A stretch of DNA of 64,000 nucleotides, taken from Bacillus carboniphilus. GTDB taxonomy: Bacteria > Bacillota > Bacilli > Bacillales > JC228. The stretch covers positions 124,001 to 188,000 of the forward strand of contig NZ_BAAADJ010000023.1 in NCBI RefSeq assembly GCF_039522365.1. The letters are read 5' to 3'. The position numbers were made by a program, and so were the translations under genes. The notes below the pieces were generated by a model. It ran no database searches, was not told the DNA's origin, and saw nothing but the letters and a program-made list of their open reading frames with translations. Shown here piece after piece: positions 28,358 through 37,092 of the stretch (position 1 is the stretch's first letter; each line of letters begins with the position of its first letter).

Positions 28358-28583
28358 TAATCGGTTTCCACCTTTCTTTCTCCAAAGTTATCTATACCAA
28401 TTCCATTAAAGAAAGAAGAAATCCTTTCAACAAGAATAATTAACTCCATAAGAATCGCAAAATGATATTTTAGACCTACCAAAAGGCGTTGTGCATTCTA
28501 AAAAAAGGGGTATATATGACTACTTGTGAAAAATAAGACATTTGAAATTGAGAAATTCGGACAGGTTTCATCCATCAAATTCG

Positions 28584-28612
28584 TTGTAGATAACAGGTTG
28601 GTATAATATAAT
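28584..28612 (+). promoter_or_regulatory. Sigma-A promoter of lcfA
   Basis: TTGTAG (28584-28589) and TATAAT (28607-28612), 17-bp spacer. The 303-bp divergent gap holds this promoter; I saw no FadR box, no cre site and no clear promoter for the minus-strand gene. Confidence 0.65.
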
Positions 28613-28660
28613 GTCATTAAGAACAGTTCGAATGTTCTAACATTTTAAAGGAGGGGTGTT

Positions 28661-30361
28661 ATGACACAAAGGCCTTGGTTAAAAGAGTATCCAAGCGAAA
28701 TTCAGACAGAATTAGATTATGGAAATAAGCCACTTCAAGCTTATTTGAAAGAAACAGCAAAGGCTATGCCAGATAAAGAGGCCATTAGTTTTATGGGAAA
28801 AACCATGACATATGGTGAACTTTATCAGTCTACTCTTAAGTTCGCGAATTACTTAAAAGATTTAGGTATTGAAAAGAATGACAGAATTGCCATTATGCTT
28901 CCCAATTGTCCGCAAGGTGTCATTGCGTATTATGGCATTTTAATGGCAGGCGGAATCGTCGTCCAAACCAATCCTCTGTATACTGAACGTGAATTATCCT
29001 ATCAACTGAAGGATTCTGGCGCAAGAGCGATCATAACGTTAGATATCTTATTTCCTCGTGTGAAGAAGGTACAAAACGAAACAAATGTTGAACATATTTT
29101 TGTAACCGCTATCAAAGACTATTTACCATTCCCAAAGAATTTAGTTTATCCATTTATTCAAAAGAAGCAATATGGAATTGTTGTGAAGGTAGAGCATCAG
29201 GATAATCACCACTTGCTCACTCACATATTGAAGAATGGAAGAACAACCGAGTTTGATGTGGAAGTAGATTTTGAAGAAGATTTAGCTTTACTTCAGTACA
29301 CTGGTGGAACAACCGGTTTCCCAAAAGGAGTTATGTTAACTCATAAAAACTTAGTAGCAAATGTTCTAATGTGTAGGTCGTGGATGTATAAGTGTACACG
29401 TGGAGAAGAAATTGTTCTGGGGATTCTTCCATTCTTCCATGTGTATGGAATGACTACAGTCATGATTTTATCTGTAATGGAAGGCCATAAGATGGTTCTC
29501 CTACCTAAATTTGATCCAACGACAACCTTAAAAACAATAGAAAAGGAAAAACCTACTTTATTCCCGGGTGCTCCTACCATTTATATTGGTTTATTAAATC
29601 ATCCTGAGTTATCTAAGTATGATTTGTCATCTATTGATTCATGTATTAGTGGATCTGCGCCTTTACCAGTAGAAGTTCAGGCGAATTTCGAGAAGGTAAC
29701 CGGAGGGAAATTAGTCGAAGGTTACGGATTGACAGAATCTTCACCAGTCACTCATGCCAACTTCTTATGGGATAAGGAACGTAAAAAAGGTAGTATTGGT
29801 GTACCATGGCCAGATACAGATGCTGCTATATTCTCGATGGAGGATTGTGAACCATTACCACCAAGGGAAGTTGGGGAGATAGTAGTAAAAGGTCCTCAAG
29901 TCATGAAGGGCTATTGGAATAAACCAGAAGAAACAGACTTAGTTCTAAAAGATGGATGGTTATATACAGGTGACTTAGGTTACATGGATGAGGACGGCTA
30001 TTTCTATGTCGTAGATAGAAAGAAAGACATGATTATAGCTGGTGGATACAATATTTATCCTCGAGAAGTTGAAGAGGTTCTCTATGAACATGAAGACATT
30101 CAAGAGGTTGTTGTAGCTGGGGTGCCGGACCCTTATCGTGGAGAAACTGTTAAAGCTTATGTTGTATTAAAGGAAGGTAGAAACCTAACGGAAGAAGATT
30201 TAAACCATTTTGCTAGAAAAGCTCTAGCAGCCTATAAAGTCCCAAGACAATATGAGTTTAGAAAAGAATTACCGAAAACAGCCGTTGGTAAAATACTAAG
30301 ACGTGCATTAGTGGATGAGGAAAAGAGAAAACTACAAGAGGAAGAGATTAAGAATGCATAG
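28661..30361 (+). CDS. lcfA: Long-chain fatty acid-CoA ligase
   Basis: 566 aa, an ANL-superfamily adenylating enzyme that activates fatty acids to acyl-CoA. The P-loop is LLQYTGGTTGFPKGVMLTH (about 210-228). A5 is GYGLTESSPV, A7 is GWLYTGDLG, A8 is YVVDRKKDMIIAGGYNIYPREVE in part, and the catalytic lysine is in KTAVGKILRR (about 543-552). ATG 28661 follows AAAGGAGGGG. It is followed by fadR, fadB, etfB and etfA, the conserved Bacillus fatty-acid degradation cluster. Confidence 0.94.
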   Translation: MTQRPWLKEYPSEIQTELDYGNKPLQAYLKETAKAMPDKEAISFMGKTMTYGELYQSTLKFANYLKDLGIEKNDRIAIMLPNCPQGVIAYYGILMAGGIVVQTNPLYTERELSYQLKDSGARAIITLDILFPRVKKVQNETNVEHIFVTAIKDYLPFPKNLVYPFIQKKQYGIVVKVEHQDNHHLLTHILKNGRTTEFDVEVDFEEDLALLQYTGGTTGFPKGVMLTHKNLVANVLMCRSWMYKCTRGEEIVLGILPFFHVYGMTTVMILSVMEGHKMVLLPKFDPTTTLKTIEKEKPTLFPGAPTIYIGLLNHPELSKYDLSSIDSCISGSAPLPVEVQANFEKVTGGKLVEGYGLTESSPVTHANFLWDKERKKGSIGVPWPDTDAAIFSMEDCEPLPPREVGEIVVKGPQVMKGYWNKPEETDLVLKDGWLYTGDLGYMDEDGYFYVVDRKKDMIIAGGYNIYPREVEEVLYEHEDIQEVVVAGVPDPYRGETVKAYVVLKEGRNLTEEDLNHFARKALAAYKVPRQYEFRKELPKTAVGKILRRALVDEEKRKLQEEEIKNA

Positions 30362-30425
30362 TCAGTCATGTTTTGCTTTTCTTTTTTTTACACGAAATAG
30401 GACAACCGTGAAAAGGAACAATGTC

Positions 30426-30454
30426 TTGACATGACTGACCTATCCGTATATCAT
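30426..30454 (+). promoter_or_regulatory. Candidate internal promoter of fadR
   Basis: TTGACA (30426-30431) and TATCAT (30449-30454), 17-bp spacer, ending just before the FadR operator. The inverted repeat GTCAGTCATG (30361-30370) and CATGACTGAC (30430-30439) overlaps the -35 region. Confidence 0.55.
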
Positions 30455-30461
30455 GAAATTA

Positions 30462-30479
30462 TGAATGATTATTCATTCA
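30462..30479 (+). promoter_or_regulatory. FadR operator
   Basis: TGAATGATTATTCATTCA matches the B. subtilis FadR consensus TGAATGANTANTCATTCA at all fixed positions. It lies 8 bp after the candidate -10 and 45 bp before fadR, positioned to block initiation or elongation. Long-chain acyl-CoA would release the repressor. Confidence 0.88.
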
Positions 30480-30523
30480 TTTTTTTCTAATCAATTGTTG
30501 TTCATGGTAAAGGTGGTGGTCGA

Positions 30524-31111
30524 GTGAAGAAAAATAAACCCAAATATAAACAGATTATTGATGCTGCTGTTATCGTTATAGCCGAAAATGGCTATCATCA
30601 AGCACAAGTGTCAAAGATAGCTAAACAGGCAGGGGTTGCAGATGGTACCATCTACCTTTATTTTAAAAATAAAGAAGATATTTTAATCTCTTTATTTCAG
30701 GAAAAAATGGGTTCATTTGTTGAAAGGTTAGATGAATTAATTAAACACGAAAAAACAGCTGCACAGAAGTTAAAAGTACTGATTGAGAATCATTTTTTGA
30801 TTCTTTCAGAAGACCCGCATCTAGCAATTGTAACACAGCTAGAACTGCGCCAGTCGAATAAAGAGCTGAGACAAAAAATCAATGAAGTACTTAAGGGGTA
30901 CCTAGAACTTGTTGACCGAATTTTAGATCAAGGCGTTCGTTCAGGAGAGTTTTCAAAAGGATTGGATATACGATTAGCTAGACAAATGATTTTTGGAACC
31001 TTGGATGAAACCGTAACAAACTGGGTAATGAAAGAGCAAAGATACAACTTAGCTGACCTTGCCCCAAAGGTGCATGAATTATTATTATTAGGATGTAAAG
31101 GAGAAAAGTAA
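30524..31111 (+). CDS. fadR: TetR-family fatty acid degradation repressor FadR
   Basis: 195 aa starting at GTG 30524 behind AAGGTGGTGG. The N-terminal helix-turn-helix is AQVSKIAKQAGVADGTIYLYF (about residues 26-46), the TetR signature. The C-terminal acyl-CoA-binding domain spans about 60-195. Its place after lcfA and the operator before it identify it as FadR (YsiA). An own promoter with an operator suggests autoregulation. Confidence 0.92.
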   Translation: MKKNKPKYKQIIDAAVIVIAENGYHQAQVSKIAKQAGVADGTIYLYFKNKEDILISLFQEKMGSFVERLDELIKHEKTAAQKLKVLIENHFLILSEDPHLAIVTQLELRQSNKELRQKINEVLKGYLELVDRILDQGVRSGEFSKGLDIRLARQMIFGTLDETVTNWVMKEQRYNLADLAPKVHELLLLGCKGEK

Positions 31112-31154
31112 TGATACTTTTCTCCGTTTAATAATCATGTAGGAGGTACTAAAT

Positions 31155-31928
31155 TTGAGTTTATTGAAATGGGACTTACAAGAAAAAGTAGCAATTGTGT
31201 CAATTGAACGTCCACCAGCTAATGCTCTTTCGTCTGACTTAATAAAGCAGATTGATAGCTTACTAGATGAGTTGGAACATAACGACGCAGTAAGAGTGAT
31301 CATTCTTAAAGGGGATGGAAGATTCTTTTCAGCGGGAGCAGATATTAAGGAATTCACATCCATACCTTCGGGAGAAGAATTTAGCAAGCTAGCTAAAAAC
31401 GGTCAACATGTATTTGATCGAATGGAATCTTTCTCGAAACCAATTGTTGCAGCTATCCATGGGGCAGCATTGGGTGGCGGTTTAGAATTAGCCATGGCCT
31501 GCCACGTGCGTTTAGTTGCCAAGAATGCAAAACTCGGACTACCAGAATTGCAACTAGGACTCATTCCAGGTTTCAGTGGTACCCAACGCTTACCAAGGTA
31601 TGTTGGTCAACCTAAAGCGGTTGAAATGCTTTTAACGAGTGAGCCAATTACGGGTGAAGAAGCCGTTCAATGGGGATTAGCAAACCACGCTTATGAAGAA
31701 GAGGAATTGTTCACTCAAGCATTAACGTTGGCCAAAAAGATGGCTGAGAAGAGTCCAGTCTCTGTGAAAGCTGCACTGTCTTTAATGGCTTATAGTCGTC
31801 ATAGTCAACAGGAAGCAGGATCGAATAAAGAGGCAGAGCTATTTGGTACTGTTTTTGAGTCTGAAGATGCGAAGGAAGGCATTCAAGCCTTTATTGAAAA
31901 AAGAAAGCCAGATTTTAAAGGAAAATAA
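31155..31928 (+). CDS. fadB: Enoyl-CoA hydratase
   Basis: 257 aa of the crotonase superfamily. Oxyanion-hole motifs are SAGADIKEF (about 57-65) and HGAALGGGLELAMACHVRL (about 101-119); the catalytic Glu lies in LPELQLGLIPGFSGTQRLPR (about 131-150). It hydrates trans-2-enoyl-CoA in beta-oxidation. Start TTG 31155 follows AGGAGG. Second downstream partner in the lcfA-fadR-fadB-etfBA cluster. Confidence 0.92.
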   Translation: MSLLKWDLQEKVAIVSIERPPANALSSDLIKQIDSLLDELEHNDAVRVIILKGDGRFFSAGADIKEFTSIPSGEEFSKLAKNGQHVFDRMESFSKPIVAAIHGAALGGGLELAMACHVRLVAKNAKLGLPELQLGLIPGFSGTQRLPRYVGQPKAVEMLLTSEPITGEEAVQWGLANHAYEEEELFTQALTLAKKMAEKSPVSVKAALSLMAYSRHSQQEAGSNKEAELFGTVFESEDAKEGIQAFIEKRKPDFKGK

Positions 31929-32007
31929 GAAGAATTATCGAATAATAGTTTTGTAGGTATGAAATTTTGCCAATATTTATAAATGTTTGGATTAGGAGGC
32001 TTCAACT

Positions 32008-32784
32008 ATGAACATCTACGTACTTTTAAAGCGAACGTTTGATACGGAAGAAAAAATCACCTTATCCAGCGGAAAGATTCAAGAGGATGGAGCAGAATTT
32101 ATTATCAATCCTTATGATGAATACGCGGTAGAAGAAGCAATTCAAGTAAGAGATAATCACGGCGGCGGTGAAGTAACTGTTATCACAGTTGGTGGAGAAG
32201 AGGCTCAAGAGCAGCTTCGTAAAGCACTAGCAATGGGAGCAGATAAGGCTGTGTTGATCAATACAGAAGACGATTTAGAAGCTAGTGATCAGTTCACAAC
32301 AGCGAAGATTTTAGCTCATTACTTACAGGATAAAAATCCTGATTTGATCCTAGCAGGTAACGTTGCCATCGATGGTGGAAGTGGTCAAGTAGGTCCACGA
32401 GTTGCTGAAATGTTAGACATTCCATATGTAACGACAATTACAGATCTTGAAATCGAAGGAACAACAGCCAAAATAGTTCGTGATGTAGAAGGTGATTCTG
32501 AGGTTATCGAAGTAAGCCTTCCATTACTTGTGACGGCGCAACAAGGTTTAAATGACCCAAGATATCCTTCATTACCAGGGATTATGAAAGCGAAGAAAAA
32601 GCCACTTGAAGAGCTTGAATTGGATGATCTTGATTTGGATGAAGATGATGTTGAACCAAAAACAAAGACAATTGAAGTATTCCTCCCAGCTCAAAAAGAA
32701 GCTGGTAAAATCCTTCAGGGAGAGCTTGAAGACCAAGTGAAAGAACTTGTACATCTCCTAAGAACAGAAGCAAAAGTAATGTAA
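32008..32784 (+). CDS. etfB: Electron transfer flavoprotein beta subunit
   Basis: 258 aa. It has the ETF-beta pattern: an N-terminal YVLLKRTFDTEEKI, VITVGGEEAQEQLRKALAMGADKAVLI (about 57-83), then AGNVAIDGGSGQVGPRVAEML. A very acidic segment (about 195-214, LEELELDDLDLDEDDVEPKT) precedes the recognition tail. It takes electrons from acyl-CoA dehydrogenases with EtfA. ATG 32008 follows TAGGAGG. Confidence 0.94.
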   Translation: MNIYVLLKRTFDTEEKITLSSGKIQEDGAEFIINPYDEYAVEEAIQVRDNHGGGEVTVITVGGEEAQEQLRKALAMGADKAVLINTEDDLEASDQFTTAKILAHYLQDKNPDLILAGNVAIDGGSGQVGPRVAEMLDIPYVTTITDLEIEGTTAKIVRDVEGDSEVIEVSLPLLVTAQQGLNDPRYPSLPGIMKAKKKPLEELELDDLDLDEDDVEPKTKTIEVFLPAQKEAGKILQGELEDQVKELVHLLRTEAKVM

Positions 32785-32811
32785 GGAAACAACAACTAGG
32801 GAGGCGAAACT

Positions 32812-33789
32812 ATGTCTAGAAAAGTATTAGTACTTGGGGAAGTTAGAGACGGAGCACTTCGTAATGTATCTTTCGAAGCTATTGCTGCAGCTAAAACCAT
32901 TGCAGAGGGCGGAGAAGTTGTCGGTGTTTTACTTGGAAGTTCTGTAAGCGCTTTAGGTGAAGAGCTTATTCAGTATGGGGCAGATCGAGTCGTCGTGGTA
33001 GAAGACGAAAAGCTTACTCAATATACTTCAGATGGATTTAGCCAAGCATTCATGGCAGTATATGACCAGGAAAAACCTGAGGGAATCGTGATAGGACATA
33101 CGGCCTTAGGTAAAGATTTGTCACCTCGAATTGCTGGGAAACTTCAGAATGGTCTCGTTTCTGATGTGACGGCTATTGAAGCTGTAGGTGGGAATTTAGT
33201 ATTTACTCGTCCAATCTATTCGGGGAAAGCATTTGAAAAGAAAATTGTAACAGATGGAGTCGTATTTATTACAATTCGTCCAAACAATATTGATGCGTTA
33301 GAAAAAGACGATTCAAGATCAGGCGATGTAAGCTCCGTTACAGCTGAAATTAAAGATTTGCGCACGATAATTAAAGAAGTTGTGCGAAAAGCAAGCGAAG
33401 GTGTTGACCTCTCTGAAGCAAAAGTAGTAATTGCGGGTGGCCGTGGAGTAAAAAGTGAGGAAGGCTTTGCCCCACTTAAAGAATTAGCCGATGTATTAGG
33501 CGGTGCAGTAGGAGCTTCTCGTGGAGCTTGTGATGCTGATTACTGTGACTATTCACTACAGATTGGTCAAACTGGTAAAGTGGTAACCCCAGACCTATAC
33601 ATTGCTTGTGGAATCTCAGGTGCTATTCAGCATCTAGCTGGAATGTCTAACTCAAAGGTTATTGTTGCCATCAACAAAGACCCTGAAGCAAACATTTTTA
33701 AAGTAGCAGATTACGGAATTGTAGGAGACTTATTTGAAGTCGTTCCTATGTTAACAGAAGAGTTTAAGAAGCTAAAAATTAACGCTTAA
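32812..33789 (+). CDS. etfA: Electron transfer flavoprotein alpha subunit
   Basis: 325 aa. The C-terminal FAD-binding domain carries VVIAGGRGVKSEEGFAPL (about 205-222), VGASRGACDADYCDYSLQIGQTGKVV and YIACGISGAIQHLAGM (about 263-278). It forms a heterodimer with EtfB and passes electrons to the quinone pool through an ETF dehydrogenase. ATG 32812 lies 27 bp after etfB, behind GGGAGGC. Confidence 0.95.
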   Translation: MSRKVLVLGEVRDGALRNVSFEAIAAAKTIAEGGEVVGVLLGSSVSALGEELIQYGADRVVVVEDEKLTQYTSDGFSQAFMAVYDQEKPEGIVIGHTALGKDLSPRIAGKLQNGLVSDVTAIEAVGGNLVFTRPIYSGKAFEKKIVTDGVVFITIRPNNIDALEKDDSRSGDVSSVTAEIKDLRTIIKEVVRKASEGVDLSEAKVVIAGGRGVKSEEGFAPLKELADVLGGAVGASRGACDADYCDYSLQIGQTGKVVTPDLYIACGISGAIQHLAGMSNSKVIVAINKDPEANIFKVADYGIVGDLFEVVPMLTEEFKKLKINA

Positions 33790-33796
33790 TTAAAAA

Positions 33797-33845
33797 AGGG
33801 GCTATCTAAAAAGTCGATTAACTGACTTTTTGAAGTCCCTTTCTT
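33797..33845 (+). terminator. Terminator of the fatty-acid degradation cluster
   Basis: AAAAAGTC (33808-33815) with GACTTTTT (33824-33831), extended by GGGGCT/AGTCCC, then CTTTCTT. Confidence 0.75.
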
Positions 33846-33894
33846 GCATATCGGAATACACACTGGGAAGGCTAAAAATGTTTCAAGCAAATTA

Positions 33895-33924
33895 TTCGCA
33901 TTACCAAATTTAAGATGGTATACT
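33895..33924 (+). promoter_or_regulatory. Candidate promoter of trxA
   Basis: TTCGCA (33895-33900) and TATACT (33919-33924), 18-bp spacer, 41 bp before the gene. Confidence 0.5.
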
Positions 33925-33965
33925 CCCTTTAATAAAATGTTTCACACATTAGGAGGATAATGATT

Positions 33966-34280
33966 ATGGCAATTACAAATGTAACGGATCAAAACTTTAA
34001 ACAAGAAACAGCTGACGGCTTAGTTCTTGCTGACTTCTGGGCACCTTGGTGTGGACCTTGTAAAATGATTGCTCCAGTTCTAGAAGAGCTTGACGCTGAA
34101 ATGGGCGACAAAGTTAAAATTGTTAAACTTGATGTAGATGAAAATCAAGAAACAGCCGGAAACTACGGTGTTATGAGTATTCCTACTTTAATCGTATTTA
34201 AAGACGGTGAAGTAGTAGATAAAGTAATTGGTTTCCAACCGAAAGAAGCTCTACAAGAGGTTCTTCAAAAACACGCTTAA
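33966..34280 (+). CDS. trxA: Thioredoxin
   Basis: 104 aa from ATG 33966, 9 bases after AGGAGG; the ATG at 33960 would be only 3 bases away and is not conserved. The active site is [16 protein letters not shown] (about 20-35) with the redox pair WCGPCK, and the cis-proline is in MSIPTL. It keeps cytosolic protein thiols reduced and supplies ribonucleotide reductase. Confidence 0.97.
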   Translation: MAITNVTDQNFKQETADGLVLADFWAPWCGPCKMIAPVLEELDAEMGDKVKIVKLDVDENQETAGNYGVMSIPTLIVFKDGEVVDKVIGFQPKEALQEVLQKHA

Positions 34281-34300
34281 TACTAATACCACAAATCATT

Positions 34301-34336
34301 TAGGCTATCGAGGAAACTCGATGGCCTATTATTTTT
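34301..34336 (+). terminator. Terminator of trxA
   Basis: TAGGCTATCGAG (34301-34312), GAAA tetraloop, CTCGATGGCCTA (34317-34328), then TTATTTTT. Confidence 0.88.
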
Positions 34337-34414
34337 GTAAAACCTGACTAGTTGTAACTATACAGTTTAAATATTATGTTAAACATAGGAGACTAAAGAA
34401 AAGGAAGAACAAAA

Positions 34415-35755
34415 ATGAAGCAACACGATTTTACGAGCGGCAATATTATAAAACAGTTGCTCTTTTTTTCGACCCCCATATTACTGACTAATTTATTACA
34501 AGTATCTTACCAATTCATTGATAGCCTGTGGGTAGGGAACCTATTAGGGGCGAACGCACTTGGTGCCATTTCCGTATCCAGTACAGTCATCTTTACGATT
34601 TTGTCGTTTATCATCGGGATCAACAATGCAACGTTAACCATTTTATCTCAGCAAAAAGGAAAAGATGATGATGAGGGGCTAAAGCGGTACCTGAATGCTT
34701 TTGTGGTCATTCTTACTATATTGGCTTTATTGCTCGGGATTATAGGATTCTTGTTTGCTGAATCCATATTAACTCTATTAGGAACTCCTCAAGCGATGAT
34801 AACCGAGGCAACTGTATACTTGAAAATTAACTTCATGGGTATCTTGTTTTTATTTGGTTATAACTTTATTGGAACCGTTCTAAGAGCAATGGGGGATAGT
34901 AAAACACCCCTTTATTTTGTACTAATCGCAGTTATTCTAAATACCATTTTAGATCCTATCTTAATGACAGGATTGAATTTGGGAATACAAGGTGCTGCAT
35001 ATGCAACGATTCTTTCCCAAGGTTGCGCTTTCTTGTTTGGTATCATATTTGTGATTAGACGTCAGCTTATTCCTTTTACCTTACCAACTACTCCAACAAA
35101 AAGTGAAGTGGGGTTAATTTTAAATTTAGGAATTCCCTCTGGCCTGCAAATGACGGTTATATCTGCAGGGGTAATGGCGATTATGAGTGTTGTCACTTCA
35201 TTTGGGGAAAATGTTGTGGCTGGCTTTGGTGCTGCTCAGCGTATTGATAGTATTATTATGCTTCCAGCTATGGCATTAGGAACAGCGGTCAATAGTATGG
35301 CTGGCCAAAATATAGGTGCCAATCAAATGAGCCGTGTCTATAAAATCGCTCTGTACGGCGCACTTTACAATTTTACAATTATGATTATAATCGCTTCTCT
35401 CATGTTCTTGTTTGCTGAGTACAGTATTAAATTGTTTATACAAGAATCTGGTTCAGTTAATTTTGGAACAGAATATTTGAGAGCGATTGCCTTTTTCTAT
35501 CCGTTTCTTGGATTGAACTTTATCTTAAATGGAATTGTTCGGGCTGCGGGGGCTATGTTTCAGGTCTTGGTGTTGAACGTAATATCTTTTTGGGTCTTAA
35601 GATATCCTCTTACCTATCTCTGTTCAAAGTGGTGGGGGGATGATGGGATTGCATATGGCATGGGAATTAGCTTTGTTATAAGCAGTATCATTGCGTTTCT
35701 ATATTTCCAATACGGAAAGTGGAAGGAAAAAGAGTTGTTTCAAAATCAAAACTAA
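34415..35755 (+). CDS. MATE family multidrug/cation antiporter
   Basis: 446 aa with twelve predicted hydrophobic segments in two related halves. The MATE pattern is visible in the N-terminus (PILLTNLLQVSYQFIDSLWVG, about 20-40) and in the second half (LGIPSGLQMTVISAGVMAIM). It probably expels cationic compounds using an ion gradient; substrate unknown. ATG 34415 follows AAAGGAAG. No regulator gene is adjacent. The position between trxA and uvrC is not shared with B. subtilis, so this is an accessory gene in the order. Confidence 0.88.
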   Translation: MKQHDFTSGNIIKQLLFFSTPILLTNLLQVSYQFIDSLWVGNLLGANALGAISVSSTVIFTILSFIIGINNATLTILSQQKGKDDDEGLKRYLNAFVVILTILALLLGIIGFLFAESILTLLGTPQAMITEATVYLKINFMGILFLFGYNFIGTVLRAMGDSKTPLYFVLIAVILNTILDPILMTGLNLGIQGAAYATILSQGCAFLFGIIFVIRRQLIPFTLPTTPTKSEVGLILNLGIPSGLQMTVISAGVMAIMSVVTSFGENVVAGFGAAQRIDSIIMLPAMALGTAVNSMAGQNIGANQMSRVYKIALYGALYNFTIMIIIASLMFLFAEYSIKLFIQESGSVNFGTEYLRAIAFFYPFLGLNFILNGIVRAAGAMFQVLVLNVISFWVLRYPLTYLCSKWWGDDGIAYGMGISFVISSIIAFLYFQYGKWKEKELFQNQN

Positions 35756-35756
35756 G

Positions 35757-35800
35757 AAAAGCCAGCTGAACATGCTACAAGGCATATCTGCTGGCTTTTT
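35757..35800 (+). terminator. Terminator of the MATE gene
   Basis: AAAAGCCAGC (35757-35766) with GCTGGCTTTTT (35790-35800); the loop itself holds ATGC/GCAT. Confidence 0.88.
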
Positions 35801-35846
35801 AATCTTTGAGAAAATATAAAATCGCCAATTGTGGTCAACTTTGTAG

Positions 35847-35980
35847 AAATGTGTGTCTCCGGCCAGCTCCAGCGCCTAGCCCCTCGAGGTCACAAGCCAA
35901 TCCGACATGAAGGTTAAAGAGCAACCTTCATGCCGGCTCGTCTTGTGCTTGTCGGGGCTGATCAAGGCGCTTCCGCATTT
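35847..35980 (+). repeat. GC-rich long-hairpin repeat element, copy 2
   Basis: Near-identical to the element before pheS, shifted by exactly 18450 bp with no gaps across 35853-35980. Here the inner stem CATGAAGGTT (35906-35915) and AACCTTCATG (35923-35932) is perfect. A 2-base GT insertion follows the outer arm AAATGTG (35847-35853). It lies between the MATE terminator and the stop codon of the minus-strand carboxypeptidase, 5 bp away, so it could also serve as that gene's 3' hairpin. Confidence 0.88.
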
Positions 35981-35984
35981 GGTC

Positions 35985-36890
35985 TTAGATTCCTTCTTTT
36001 TGTTGATAATATTCTTCTAATGTAAGTTGCTTTTCAAATATTTCTGTTGCAATCTGAACCCCTACATAGCGGAAGTGCCATGGTTCGTATTGGTAACCTG
36101 TAATACTTTCTTTACCCAATGGGTAACGAAGAATAAAGCCAAACTGATGGGCGTTTTTCTCTAACCATTTTCCCTCAGGCTTTTGTCCAAGTTGTTCAGT
36201 AAGTATGTGGTTTACACTAGCAGCTGTTATATCCATCGTTAGGCCAGTTTGGTGTTCACTTGTACCGGGATATGCAACCGCCATACTGGCTTTTTCATAG
36301 CCAAATTGCTTTACTTCATTTTCAAACAACATCGATTGAGTCTCATAGGAGCGAAATCCGGAAGCCGCAACGAGAGTGATTCCATCGACTTTAGCAGCAG
36401 CAAACATATTTTCCAGTGCAAGTGCAGCTTCTTTTCTAAGAAGTGCTTTTTCTAGTTGTTGGTTACCGAAAGCAAATGGAACATCTGGTCTAACTAAATC
36501 AGCTGGTCGATACCCGTCTGGTAGTTTTGCGGATTTGTTCACCATTACTGTTATGGATGTAGGATCAGCTACGGTCGGAATAACTGGTTGTTCTGCTGTT
36601 GATTGATCGTCTTCTTCCTCACCTACATTTGTTTCAGAATCATCTGGTGATTCTGTATTGCTGCCTTGTCCGGAATCGGTATCTTCATCGACAGGCTCTT
36701 CTATTTCAGGCTTATCTTCAGGTGTTTTTTCAGTTTCTTCATCTTCTGGTACGTTTGGTTGTTCATTCAAATTTTGCTCAACTTCATTTTCCGTTTCATC
36801 GGGAACATCATCTTGAACAGTGTCGTCTAAAGCTTGACAACCACTGATAAGTACACTTAATCCAATAATCATTAACCATTTGTTCTTCAT
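35985..36890 (-). CDS. M15-family D-Ala-D-Ala carboxypeptidase lipoprotein (VanY/LdcB-like)
   Basis: 301 aa. It has a lipoprotein signal, MKNKWLMIIGLSVLISGCQA, with the lipid-modified Cys at about 18. A long acidic linker rich in Glu, Asp and Pro (about 20-105) is followed by the peptidase domain (about 125-300). Zinc-site motifs are ASGFRSYETQ (about 177-186), SEHQTGLTMD (about 212-221) and YEPWHFRYVG (about 267-276). It should trim peptidoglycan stem peptides outside the membrane. Start ATG 36890 follows AGGAGG. The terminal hairpin element lies just after its stop. Confidence 0.88.
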   Translation of the reverse strand: MKNKWLMIIGLSVLISGCQALDDTVQDDVPDETENEVEQNLNEQPNVPEDEETEKTPEDKPEIEEPVDEDTDSGQGSNTESPDDSETNVGEEEDDQSTAEQPVIPTVADPTSITVMVNKSAKLPDGYRPADLVRPDVPFAFGNQQLEKALLRKEAALALENMFAAAKVDGITLVAASGFRSYETQSMLFENEVKQFGYEKASMAVAYPGTSEHQTGLTMDITAASVNHILTEQLGQKPEGKWLEKNAHQFGFILRYPLGKESITGYQYEPWHFRYVGVQIATEIFEKQLTLEEYYQQKEGI

Positions 36891-37092
36891 AGTTGTCCTC
36901 CTACTAAGTATCTCTATACATTATGACGTAGCATATTATGGAATGTTGCAGGTAAATGGTGGAATTTTTTAGATGTCTATTTATGTAAGGCTGTATTTTA
37001 TCCTTTGGTACAAATATCAATCTTCCCTAATCGCAAATTAACTGTAAATCATGTAAAATTATACTTTAGAAAGTAGATAGAAGGTGAATATA

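Noticed and set aside
28380-28660. FadR operator before lcfA
   Set aside because: Searched by eye on both strands; the only similar string (TTCGAATGTTCTAACATT) does not fit the consensus.
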